Source: an uncultured Collinsella sp. (GTDB lineage Bacteria; Actinomycetota; Coriobacteriia; Coriobacteriales; Coriobacteriaceae). From it: DNA of 5,022 nt. The notes under the pieces are model-generated. The model was not told the DNA's origin. It did not search any database and saw nothing but the letters and a program-made list of their open reading frames with translations. Both the position numbers and the translations under genes were made by a program. Shown here one piece after another: positions 1-5,022 of this stretch (positions are counted from its first letter, which is position 1; each line of letters begins with the position of its first letter). The stretch is taken from assembly GCA_902478885.1 (NCBI GenBank), contig CABSMS010000121.1:1-5022 (forward strand), written 5' to 3'.

Positions 1-3
1 CTA

Positions 4-37
4 GTCTCGTGGGCTCGGAGATGTGTATAAGAGACAG
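4..37 (+). other. Residual Illumina Nextera (Tn5) adapter, not genomic
   Basis: These 34 bases match, as I remember it, the Nextera read-2 transposase adapter, ending in the 19-base Tn5 mosaic end AGATGTGTATAAGAGACAG at 19-37. In a tagmented library the mosaic end abuts the insert directly, so genomic sequence begins at 38. The three bases before it (CTA) may be the tail of a sample index, but three bases prove nothing. This is an untrimmed assembly artefact, not a transposon of the organism. Confidence 0.97.
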
Positions 38-92
38 CACTGGGGGTGTGCGAACCGTAGGATAGTCTTATTGACGGCCTGTCAACTCGTCT

Positions 93-98
93 GGGAGG
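93..98 (+). promoter_or_regulatory. Ribosome binding site for the first oxidoreductase gene
   Basis: GGGAGG lies four bases before the GTG at 103. The spacing is short but workable, and the match to the 16S tail is strong. No other start with a comparable site fits the N-terminal FAD-binding strand, so this site supports the GTG start. Confidence 0.7.
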
Positions 99-102
99 CA
101 CT

Positions 103-1560
103 GTGACAGAAACGTTTGATATCGCGATTGTCGGCGCGGGCATCACCGGATGCGCCATCGCGCGGCAGCTCGCGCGGTTTGACCTGTCCATTTGCGTGGT
201 CGAGGCAGTAAACGATATCGCGCTGGGGGCTTCAAAGGCCAACGGCGGCCTGGTGCACGCAGGCTACGATCCAGCGCCAGGCACCGTAAAGGCGCAGGTC
301 AACGCCCGTGGTTGTGAGCTATATGGCACATGGTCTCAGGAACTCGGCTTTTTATTCCGCCGCACCGGGTCGATGGTGCTGGGGTTTAACGACGAAGACC
401 GCGCGCACCTGGAGAAGCTGCGCCAGAATGGCCTTGCCAACGGCGTGCCCGAGCTGTCGATTGTCGGCCCCGAGCGCATCCACGCGCTGGAGCCGCGCGC
501 GAGTGCTAAGGCGACGTGCGCGTTGTGGTGCCCTTCGACCGGTAACGTCGACCCGTTTGAAGTGGCCATCGTCGCGCTGGAGAACGCAGTCGCCAACGGC
601 GTGACGTTTATGCGGTCTGCGCCAGTGGAGGCCATTGATGTTGCCGGCTCGGATGACAAAGCCGCGCGCTTTACGCTGGCAACGCCCGCCGGCGACGTGC
701 GCTGTCGCTATCTGATCAACGCCGCAGGCAACGGTGCCGCGGACATCTCGCATATGGCCGGCGCCGAGGAGTTCCAGATGGTCTGGCGCCAGGGAAACAT
801 TGTGGTTCTGGACAAGGAACCGCGCGCGCTGATGCCGCTCTACCCGGTGCCGACGCCGATATCGAAGGGCGTCATCGTCACGGGTACCGTGCATGGCAAC
901 ACCGTGATTACCGCGACCGCCGCCGTGCGCGAGCCAGGCGACACGCAGACCTATGCGGACGACGTCAACGCGCTGCTGGACGGTGCGCGCAAGCTGGTGC
1001 CCGACCTGGATACGCGCCGCGTGGTGCGCGCATTTGCCGGCGGGCGTCCGGTCATTCAGGGTACGAACGACTTCTTTATTGGACAGTCGGCCGTGGTGCC
1101 GGGGCTGTTCCAGGCGGCGGGCATTCAGTCGCCGGGCGTGGCGAGCGCGCCGGCCATTGCCGAGCGCATGGAGCAGGTGCTGCGCGACGCCGGCGTGGCC
1201 CTGCGTGAACGTGCCGATTGGAACCCGATCCGCCACGCGCCGGATGACTTTGACCGCGCGCCGCTCGCACGCAAGGAAGAGCTCATTGAGTCCAATCCCG
1301 CGTGGGGGCAGATCGTCTGCCGCTGCGAGACGGTGCCCGAGGCCGAGATTGTGGCCGCGATTCGGCGCCGCCCGAGCGCAGTTTCGGTCGAGGGCGTCAA
1401 GCGCCGCTGCCGCGCCGGCATGGGTCGGTGCCAGAGTGGCTTTTGCCAGAGCCGCGTGGTTGCGATCCTGGCGCGCGAGCTGGGCTGCGACCCCAGCGAG
1501 GTGCTGTTAGAGGATGCCGGATCTTGGCTGGTTGAGGGACCGCTGAAGGGGGTGCGCTAG
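103..1560 (+). CDS. FAD-dependent dehydrogenase with C-terminal BFD [2Fe-2S] domain (GlpA/LhgO-like, COG0579 type)
   Basis: This 485-residue protein is a flavin dehydrogenase of the DAO family. The N-terminal Rossmann motif is G11-A-G-I-T-G16, with the ribose-binding acidic residue E34 ending the second strand. The family stretch SKANGGLVHAGY (44-55) and the late FAD-contacting stretch AGIQSPG (339-345) are both present. Residues 400-460 form a BFD-like [2Fe-2S] domain with C406-x-C408 and C443-x4-C448, the pattern at the C-terminus of anaerobic glycerol-3-phosphate dehydrogenase GlpA. I see no signal peptide or membrane helix, so it should be cytoplasmic or peripheral. It is the first gene of a three-gene operon; the next gene starts one base after its stop. 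Known family substrates include glycerol 3-phosphate and L-2-hydroxyglutarate, and sequence alone does not choose between them. The start is GTG. An extra cysteine, C436, lies just before the second cysteine pair. The fold and cofactors are secure; the substrate is not. Confidence 0.93.
   Translation: MTETFDIAIVGAGITGCAIARQLARFDLSICVVEAVNDIALGASKANGGLVHAGYDPAPGTVKAQVNARGCELYGTWSQELGFLFRRTGSMVLGFNDEDRAHLEKLRQNGLANGVPELSIVGPERIHALEPRASAKATCALWCPSTGNVDPFEVAIVALENAVANGVTFMRSAPVEAIDVAGSDDKAARFTLATPAGDVRCRYLINAAGNGAADISHMAGAEEFQMVWRQGNIVVLDKEPRALMPLYPVPTPISKGVIVTGTVHGNTVITATAAVREPGDTQTYADDVNALLDGARKLVPDLDTRRVVRAFAGGRPVIQGTNDFFIGQSAVVPGLFQAAGIQSPGVASAPAIAERMEQVLRDAGVALRERADWNPIRHAPDDFDRAPLARKEELIESNPAWGQIVCRCETVPEAEIVAAIRRRPSAVSVEGVKRRCRAGMGRCQSGFCQSRVVAILARELGCDPSEVLLEDAGSWLVEGPLKGVR
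1546..1552 (+). promoter_or_regulatory. Ribosome binding site for the second oxidoreductase, inside the preceding gene
   Basis: AAGGGGG lies nine bases before the ATG at 1562, within the last codons of the upstream gene. It favours this ATG over an in-frame GTG at 1616, whose nearest GGAGG is only two bases away. The layout suggests translational coupling. Confidence 0.65.
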
Positions 1561-1561
1561 G

Positions 1562-2950
1562 ATGGCGACGCTTGATATGCGCGACGAACGCGCAGAGGCA
1601 GGAGCTACGGAGGCGGTGCAGACGCAGGCCTTCGACGTGGTCGTTATCGGAGGCGGCCCCGCCGGTATGGCGGCCGCGCTTGCCGCGCAAAAGGCCGGCG
1701 CGCAAGTGGCCATCGTTGAACGCGAACAGCATCTGGGCGGAATCCTCCGCCAGTGCATTCACCCAGGTTTTGGCCTGTCGCACTTTAAGCAGGAACTCAC
1801 CGGCCCCGAGTACGCGCAGCGCTTTATCGACCAGGTGCGCGCGACCGACATCGTGCTGTTCTTGGACAGCATGGTACTTGGAATCGATTCGGGCGAGGGC
1901 GCGGGCGCGTCGAGCGTGAACGAGGGTGCGGGAGATGCCGCAGTCCATACCGTCACGCTCATGAGCCGTGCCGGTATGCTGCAGCTCACCGGGCGTGCGG
2001 TCGTCCTTGCCATGGGATGCCGCGAGCGCACCCGCAGCGAGATCAAGATTCCCGGTAGCCGTCCCGCCGGCGTGTTTACGGCCGGCTTGGCGCAGCGATA
2101 CATCAATATCGAAAACCTCAAGCCCGGCTCGCGCGCCGTCATTTTGGGTTCGGGCGATATCGGGCTGATCATGGCACGCCGCTGCACGCTCGAGGGGATT
2201 TCCGTCGAGGGCGTGTACGAGCTCATGCCGTACGCCAACGGTCTGCGCCGCAACGTCAAGAACTGCCTGGACGACTTTGGAATTCCGCTGCACCTGTCCA
2301 CCACCGTCACACGCGTGATCGGGCACGACCGCGTGGAAGCCGTCGAGGTAAGCCAGGTCGACGAACGCCTGGCGCCCATTGCCGGGACGGAGCGCATCGT
2401 TCCGTGTAACACGCTGCTGCTTTCGGTGGGCTTGATTCCCGAAAACGAGCTTTCGGTTGCCGCAGGCGTGGAGCTTGACCCGCGCACGCGCGGCGCCGTA
2501 GTTGACCAGAGTCTGCAGACGGGCGTGCCGGGCATCTTTGCCTGTGGCAACGTGCTGCACGTGCACGACCTGGCCGACAACGTGACGACCGAGTCCGAGC
2601 GCGCCGGTGCGGCTGCGGCGGCGTGGGCGTTGGGCGGCGACGCCGGGGCGAGCGCTGCGGACACGGCCTGCGAGCTCACGGTCTCCCCCGCCGGTATCGC
2701 GGGATACGCGCTGCCGGGACGCATAACGGCTGTGACGCTCACCAAGCTCAACTTCCGCGTGCGCCAACCGGTCGACGCCGCCCGCGTGCGCATTCTCGCT
2801 GGCGGCGAGGAACTGTTCGCAGGCAAGGTCCGTGCATTTAAGCCGAGCGTCATGGAAAGCTTCCCGCTGCCGGCAAAAGTGATTCAGCGCGCACTCGACC
2901 TAAGTGCTAGCGAGATTATCCTGTCCGTCGATCCCGTTGAGGAGGCGTAA
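1562..2950 (+). CDS. FAD/NAD(P)-dependent pyridine-nucleotide oxidoreductase, partner subunit (COG0446 type)
   Basis: This 462-residue flavoprotein has two dinucleotide-binding folds. The first, G30-G-G-P-A-G35 with E53, binds FAD. The second, G196-S-G-D-I-G201, is placed to bind NAD(P)H. Between and after them are family stretches: GGILRQCIHPGFG (59-71, including C65), MGCRER, and the FAD-contacting GIFACGNVLHVHD (324-336). About 110 C-terminal residues form a smaller domain. The class resembles the alpha subunits of heteromeric dye-linked amine, opine and proline dehydrogenases, which pair with a DAO-family subunit. That fits the neighbour upstream. Inferred role: it passes electrons between the upstream dehydrogenase and a nucleotide or another carrier; direction and acceptor are unknown. 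The first 22 or so residues precede the FAD strand as a polar, alanine-rich extension. No membrane segment is visible. It is coupled on both sides: a 1-base gap upstream and 4 bases downstream. Confidence 0.92.
   Translation: MATLDMRDERAEAGATEAVQTQAFDVVVIGGGPAGMAAALAAQKAGAQVAIVEREQHLGGILRQCIHPGFGLSHFKQELTGPEYAQRFIDQVRATDIVLFLDSMVLGIDSGEGAGASSVNEGAGDAAVHTVTLMSRAGMLQLTGRAVVLAMGCRERTRSEIKIPGSRPAGVFTAGLAQRYINIENLKPGSRAVILGSGDIGLIMARRCTLEGISVEGVYELMPYANGLRRNVKNCLDDFGIPLHLSTTVTRVIGHDRVEAVEVSQVDERLAPIAGTERIVPCNTLLLSVGLIPENELSVAAGVELDPRTRGAVVDQSLQTGVPGIFACGNVLHVHDLADNVTTESERAGAAAAAWALGGDAGASAADTACELTVSPAGIAGYALPGRITAVTLTKLNFRVRQPVDAARVRILAGGEELFAGKVRAFKPSVMESFPLPAKVIQRALDLSASEIILSVDPVEEA
2939..2945 (+). 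promoter_or_regulatory. Ribosome binding site that fixes the DUF1667 gene start
   Basis: GAGGAGG lies nine bases before the ATG at 2955 and overlaps the final Glu-Glu codons of the upstream gene. It decides the start at 2955. The open frame extends upstream to 2904, but those extra 17 codons overlap the previous gene and have no ribosome site. Confidence 0.85.
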
Positions 2951-2954
2951 GGCC

Positions 2955-3353
2955 ATGAGCACGAATGTGACCGAGACGCTGCAGTTCAACTGCACCACAT
3001 GCCCATCCGAGTGCCTCCTGACCGTAGAGGTGGAGCGCGATGCCAACGGTGCCGTGGCAGCGGTGCGCTTCGTAACCGGCAACAGCTGCCCGCGCGGCGA
3101 CAAGTTCGCGCACCAAGAACTCACCTGCCCCATGCGCGTGCTCACCACCACCGTGGCTGTATCCGGCGGCGATGAGGCGCTGCTGCCCGTGCGCACGGCC
3201 GAAGCCATCCCGCTGACGCTCCACGCTCAAGCCATGGACCTCATCCGCGGCGTGGTCGTCGACGCCCCCATCCGCATGGGCGACGTCGTTCTGGAAGACC
3301 TCCTCGGCACCAACATCGACCTCGCCGCCAGCATGGACATCGACCCAACCTAA
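2955..3353 (+). CDS. DUF1667 cysteine-rich small protein, probable redox partner of the two flavoproteins
   Basis: This is a 132-residue protein of the DUF1667 family (COG3862 as I recall it). The N-terminal half carries C13-x2-C16-x3-C20 and then C45 in a GNSCPRGDKFAHQE stretch, a four-cysteine set suited to an iron-sulfur centre or a structural metal. A fifth cysteine, C58, sits in ELTCPMRVLTTTV. The C-terminal half has the family's usual IPLT...DAPIRMGDVVLEDLLGTNIDLAAS pattern. Family members are typically encoded beside this same pair of flavoproteins, often near glycerol-use genes; that is from memory of gene neighbourhoods, not from this window. Its place as third gene matches where E. 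coli has the Fe-S subunit GlpC, but it is much smaller and unrelated in visible motifs. The biochemical role is undefined; an electron-carrying or complex-stabilising subunit is my inference. No signal peptide or helix is seen. Confidence 0.9.
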   Translation: MSTNVTETLQFNCTTCPSECLLTVEVERDANGAVAAVRFVTGNSCPRGDKFAHQELTCPMRVLTTTVAVSGGDEALLPVRTAEAIPLTLHAQAMDLIRGVVVDAPIRMGDVVLEDLLGTNIDLAASMDIDPT

Positions 3354-3360
3354 GCAGCTA

Positions 3361-3386
3361 ATTTAGGACGGGGCTCTTTTAGCTAC
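3361..3386 (+). repeat. Direct repeat, copy 1 (26 bases)
   Basis: The segment beginning ATTTAGGACGGGG matches 3687-3712 at 21 of 26 positions in the same orientation. It starts eight bases after the DUF1667 stop. CGGGG at 3369-3373 can pair with CCCCG at 3386-3390 around a 12-base loop, but no T-run follows, so a canonical intrinsic terminator is not supported. Copy 2 has lost the closing CCCCG. Function unknown. Confidence 0.6.
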
Positions 3387-3413
3387 CCCGACATCCACCC
3401 AGTCCCACCTCAA

Positions 3414-3475
3414 TTGCGGTGAAATAGTTCCTGATTTCCGCCCAACCCCGGCATCCAGGAACTATTCCACCGCAA
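3414..3475 (-). repeat. Hairpin repeat element, copy 1 (20-base arms)
   Basis: The arms at 3414-3433 and 3456-3475 are complementary at 19 of 20 positions around a 22-base loop. Read on the minus strand, the first arm is TTGCGGTGGAATAGTTCCTG and the return arm is CAGGAACTATTTCACCGCAA. Both are identical to the arms of the copy at 4946-5008 on the plus strand, so this copy is inverted relative to that one. The single mismatch is A-C in a plus-strand transcript but a G-U wobble in a minus-strand one. No T-run follows. It could be a REP/REPIN-like dispersed element or a protein-binding palindrome. Confidence 0.85.
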
Positions 3476-3520
3476 CTATCCTTGGAATCGGTATTTAGCT
3501 TGTGCCTACTTTAGTTCCAA

Positions 3521-3678
3521 TTCAAAACTATGCCGGATTACGGGACTGATTCGGAGACCCCCATCCATACCGGCAATTTTCGATTTTTGATAAGCCGTCT
3601 ACCTGCGGTTTTAATTTCGTGATTTTTCCCATGGTCAAGTAATACAGGTCCAGCCCCGTAATCCGCCATACTTTTGAA
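3521..3678. repeat. 158-base imperfect inverted repeat (MITE-like)
   Basis: The arms at 3521-3548 and 3651-3678 are complementary at 25 of 28 positions and share an uninterrupted 11-base core, CGGATTACGGG, at 3534-3544. The 102 bases between them are AT-rich and include several T-runs. I see no transposase and no obvious flanking target-site duplication. Size, terminal inversion and base composition fit a non-autonomous miniature element or a large structured non-coding repeat, but one copy cannot show mobility. Confidence 0.65.
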
Positions 3679-3686
3679 GCCAGCCC

Positions 3687-3712
3687 ATTTGGGACGGGCC
3701 TCTTATGACTAC
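3687..3712 (+). repeat. Direct repeat, copy 2 (26 bases)
   Basis: The segment beginning ATTTGGGACGGGC matches 3361-3386 at 21 of 26 positions. It starts nine bases after the right arm of the 158-base inverted repeat, so the two copies bracket the intervening hairpin element and inverted repeat. Its TTTGGGAC (3688-3695) is also complementary to GTCCCAAA at 3748-3755. Confidence 0.6.
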
Positions 3713-3778
3713 TTTTTCCTGCGCGCTTGCCAGGCTCGCCATGGAGTGTCCCAAAGTGCCGGCATAAAAGGAACGTCC

Positions 3779-3816
3779 CTAGCTGCCGGGCATGGGATAC
3801 CATGGTGGCAACCTAG
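3779..3816 (+). promoter_or_regulatory. Possible leader hairpin just before the peptidase ribosome site
   Basis: A broken stem can form from CTAG (3779-3782) with CTAG (3813-3816), TGCC (3784-3787) with GGCA (3807-3810), and CATGG (3791-3795) with CCATG (3800-3804), closed by a GATA loop. That gives 13 pairs interrupted by a small asymmetric bulge and an internal loop. It ends one base before the ribosome site at 3818. It could affect translation or mRNA stability, or be chance or an operator palindrome. Confidence 0.35.
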
Positions 3817-3817
3817 C

Positions 3818-3824
3818 GAAAGGA
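3818..3824 (+). promoter_or_regulatory. Ribosome binding site that fixes the peptidase start
   Basis: GAAAGGA lies six bases before the ATG at 3831. An in-frame upstream ATG at 3792 would add 13 residues but has no ribosome site and would translate through this one, so 3831 is preferred. Confidence 0.8.
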
Positions 3825-3830
3825 TGTTTC

Positions 3831-4919
3831 ATGGCACATGTCGATGACCAGCGCGTGGCGCGCGTGCTCGATGCGCTCGAGGCTCAGCACCCCGGCGCAC
3901 AGCTGCTCGTAAACGACCCGTGGTCGATTTATTACCTGACCGGCTTTTATGCCGATATGTTCGAGCGTTTTTGCGGCGTGCTGCTCGCACGCGGTAACGA
4001 GCCAGTGATCTTGGTCAACGCTCTGCATCAGCTGCCCGAGTATGACAATGCCCGCGTTGCCTACCACACCGATACCGACGTCGTGGCCGATGCCATCGCT
4101 CGCGAAATCGATCCGACCAAACCGCTCGGCATCGACACCGTCATGCGCTCCGGCTTTTTGATGCCGCTCATGGAGCGCCATGCTACGAGCGAGTTTTTCC
4201 TGGGTGACTTTGCCGTCACCGCAGCGCGCACCCACAAGGATGCCACCGAGCAGGAGCTCATGCGCGCGTCCTCGACCGCTAACGACGCCGTGATGGCCGA
4301 TGCCATCAAGCTCGTCCACGAAGGCGTGACGGAACGCGAGATTGCCGACCAGATGCTCGGCTTGTATCGCAAGCACGGCTGCGAGGGCTTTAGTTTTTCG
4401 CCCATCGTGAGCTTTGGTGCCAACGCCGGCGACCCGCACCACGAACCCGACGACACCGTGCTCAAGCGTGGCGACGTGGTGCTGTTCGACATTGGCGGAC
4501 GCCGCTGCAACTACTGTTCGGACATGACGCGCACGTTCTTTTGGGGCGAGCCGGACGAGGAGACGGCGCGCATCTACGACATCGTGCGCCGTGCCAACGA
4601 GGCCGCCGAAACACTCATCGCACCGGGCGTGCGCATGTGTGACCTGGACCGCGCCGCACGCGACGTGATTGAAGACGCGGGCTATGGGCGGTACTTTACG
4701 CATCGCCTGGGTCACTCGATCGGCCTGCAGGACCACGAGCCGGGCGACGTTTCACTCGTCAACGAGCAGGTCGTAGAGCCGGGCATGACGTTCTCCATCG
4801 AGCCGGGCATCTACCTCCCCGGCCGCACCGGCGTCCGCATCGAGGACTTGGCCCTGGTGACCGAGAAGGGCGTCGAGATTCTCAACGCCTACCCTCACGA
4901 CCCATTCCGCCTAGACTAG
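3831..4919 (+). CDS. M24-family Xaa-Pro peptidase (aminopeptidase P / prolidase type)
   Basis: This 362-residue cytoplasmic metallopeptidase should release residues from peptides with proline in second position, or split Xaa-Pro dipeptides. Residues about 8-130 form the creatinase-like N-terminal domain, with SIYYLTGF at 32-39. The pita-bread catalytic domain follows from about 145. All five dinuclear metal ligands are visible: D220 (FDIGG), D231 (CSDMTRTF), H295 (GHSIG), E324 (SIEPG) and E338 (IEDLAL). The second active-site histidine is H302 (QDHEPG), and a substrate-side pair H203-H204 lies in DPHHEP. The length is normal for single-chain bacterial PepQ/PepP-like proteins (about 350-370). 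No signal peptide is present. The gene stands alone, 477 bases after the redox operon and followed by a hairpin repeat, so it is probably its own transcript. Whether it acts as an aminopeptidase or a dipeptidase cannot be told from these motifs, so no gene symbol is assigned. Confidence 0.93.
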   Translation: MAHVDDQRVARVLDALEAQHPGAQLLVNDPWSIYYLTGFYADMFERFCGVLLARGNEPVILVNALHQLPEYDNARVAYHTDTDVVADAIAREIDPTKPLGIDTVMRSGFLMPLMERHATSEFFLGDFAVTAARTHKDATEQELMRASSTANDAVMADAIKLVHEGVTEREIADQMLGLYRKHGCEGFSFSPIVSFGANAGDPHHEPDDTVLKRGDVVLFDIGGRRCNYCSDMTRTFFWGEPDEETARIYDIVRRANEAAETLIAPGVRMCDLDRAARDVIEDAGYGRYFTHRLGHSIGLQDHEPGDVSLVNEQVVEPGMTFSIEPGIYLPGRTGVRIEDLALVTEKGVEILNAYPHDPFRLD

Positions 4920-4943
4920 CCTGGTCCCCAAGCCCCCAAACTA

Positions 4944-5010
4944 AGTTGCGGTGGAATAGTTCCTGGATGGGCTGCTAGAACCCAAAAACAGGAACTATTT
5001 CACCGCAACT
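4944..5010 (+). repeat. Hairpin repeat element, copy 2 (22-base arms)
   Basis: The arms at 4944-4965 and 4989-5010 are complementary at 21 of 22 positions around a 23-base loop; the one exception (G4954 with T5000) is a G-U pair in RNA. The 20-base core arms at 4946-4965 and 4989-5008 equal those of the copy at 3414-3475 read on the opposite strand, and identity runs four bases (GATG) into the loop before diverging. It begins 24 bases after the peptidase stop. No T-run follows the stem, so it is not a standard terminator. Confidence 0.88.
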
Positions 5011-5022
5011 GATGAGGGGATG

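Larger units (their letters stand above)
3354..3830. other. Gene-free, repeat-rich intergenic region
   Basis: These 477 bases separate the redox operon from the peptidase gene. I find no credible protein or RNA gene. GC is about 44% by count over 3481-3660, well below the surrounding genes, where sampled lines run from about 58 to 75%. The region holds four kinds of repeat or hairpin, listed separately. No clear sigma-70 promoter (-35/-10 pair) could be recognised, and no hairpin is followed by a T-run. A promoter for the peptidase gene presumably lies here but I cannot place it. Confidence 0.85.

Noticed and set aside
38..65. Possible 3' tail of an upstream gene ending at TAG 58-60 or TAG 63-65.
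   Set aside because: Fewer than ten codons are visible in either frame, too few to support any call.
1397..2767. Long open frame on the minus strand opposite the two flavoprotein genes (456 codons), with others at 1759-2853, 352-1236 and 3813-4736.
   Set aside because: These are antisense shadows of strongly supported genes in G/C-rich DNA. Their translations are rich in Arg, Ala and His with no recognisable motifs, and the sense frames carry complete cofactor or metal sites.
2904..2954. Longer start for the DUF1667 gene, adding 17 residues.
   Set aside because: It would overlap the preceding gene by 47 bases and has no ribosome site, whereas ATG 2955 has a near-perfect GAGGAGG at ideal spacing and begins just before the family's cysteine motif.
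3369..3390. CGGGG/CCCCG hairpin as a rho-independent terminator for the redox operon.
   Set aside because: The stem is only five pairs around a 12-base loop and is followed by ACATCC rather than a run of T.
3414..3475. Hairpin repeats as part of a CRISPR array or attachment sites.
   Set aside because: Only two copies exist, 1.5 kb apart and in opposite orientation, with no regular spacers, cas genes, integrase or tRNA.
3528..3803. Minus-strand frame of 91 codons across the gap between the operon and the peptidase gene.
   Set aside because: It runs through the 158-base inverted repeat, the direct repeat and the peptidase leader hairpin. I see no ribosome site or protein motif; it looks like repeat DNA that happens to be open.
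3802..3816. Tiny frame ATG GTG GCA ACC TAG just before the peptidase ribosome site, a possible upstream peptide.
   Set aside because: It has no ribosome site, and four codons ending in a stop are expected by chance.
3792..3830. Longer start for the peptidase gene, adding 13 residues.
   Set aside because: There is no ribosome site before 3792, and the clear GAAAGGA at 3818-3824 serves ATG 3831.

Overview
The window looks like one end of a short-read contig from a high-GC Gram-positive gut bacterium. My best guess is Coriobacteriia, probably Collinsella or a close relative. This rests on the G/C-rich third codon positions, strong GGAGG-type ribosome sites, the gene set and the style of the intergenic repeats; it is inference, since no rRNA or other marker is present. 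Bases 4-37 are not genomic. They match the Illumina Nextera (Tn5) transposase adapter, so genuine DNA starts at about base 38.

Bases 103-3353 hold a tight three-gene operon on the + strand. It encodes (1) a GlpA/LhgO-like FAD dehydrogenase with a C-terminal BFD-type [2Fe-2S] domain, (2) a two-dinucleotide-fold FAD/NAD(P) oxidoreductase, and (3) a small cysteine-rich DUF1667 protein. The gaps are 1 and 4 bases, and the ribosome sites of genes 2 and 3 lie inside the preceding gene, which suggests translational coupling and a multi-subunit enzyme. The likely scheme is that gene 1 oxidises a hydroxy-acid or glycerol-3-phosphate-like substrate and electrons pass through Fe-S centres to the second flavoprotein. 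The substrate cannot be fixed from sequence. The usual partners that would settle it (glycerol kinase, glycerol facilitator, antiterminator) would lie off the left edge.

Bases 3354-3830 are a 477-base gene-free stretch, AT-richer in its middle, and built largely from repeats: a 26-base imperfect direct repeat present twice, a hairpin element with 20-base arms, a 158-base imperfect inverted repeat resembling a MITE or other non-coding repeat, and a hairpin just before the ribosome site of the next gene.

Bases 3831-4919 encode a complete M24-family Xaa-Pro peptidase with all five metal ligands. After it, at 4944-5010, lies a second copy of the 20-base-arm hairpin element, in the opposite orientation to the first, so the peptidase gene sits between two inverted copies.

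The coding content is ordinary. I see no defence system, CRISPR array, tRNA or transposase. The parts worth a second look are the intergenic repeat families and the undefined substrate of the three-part redox enzyme.
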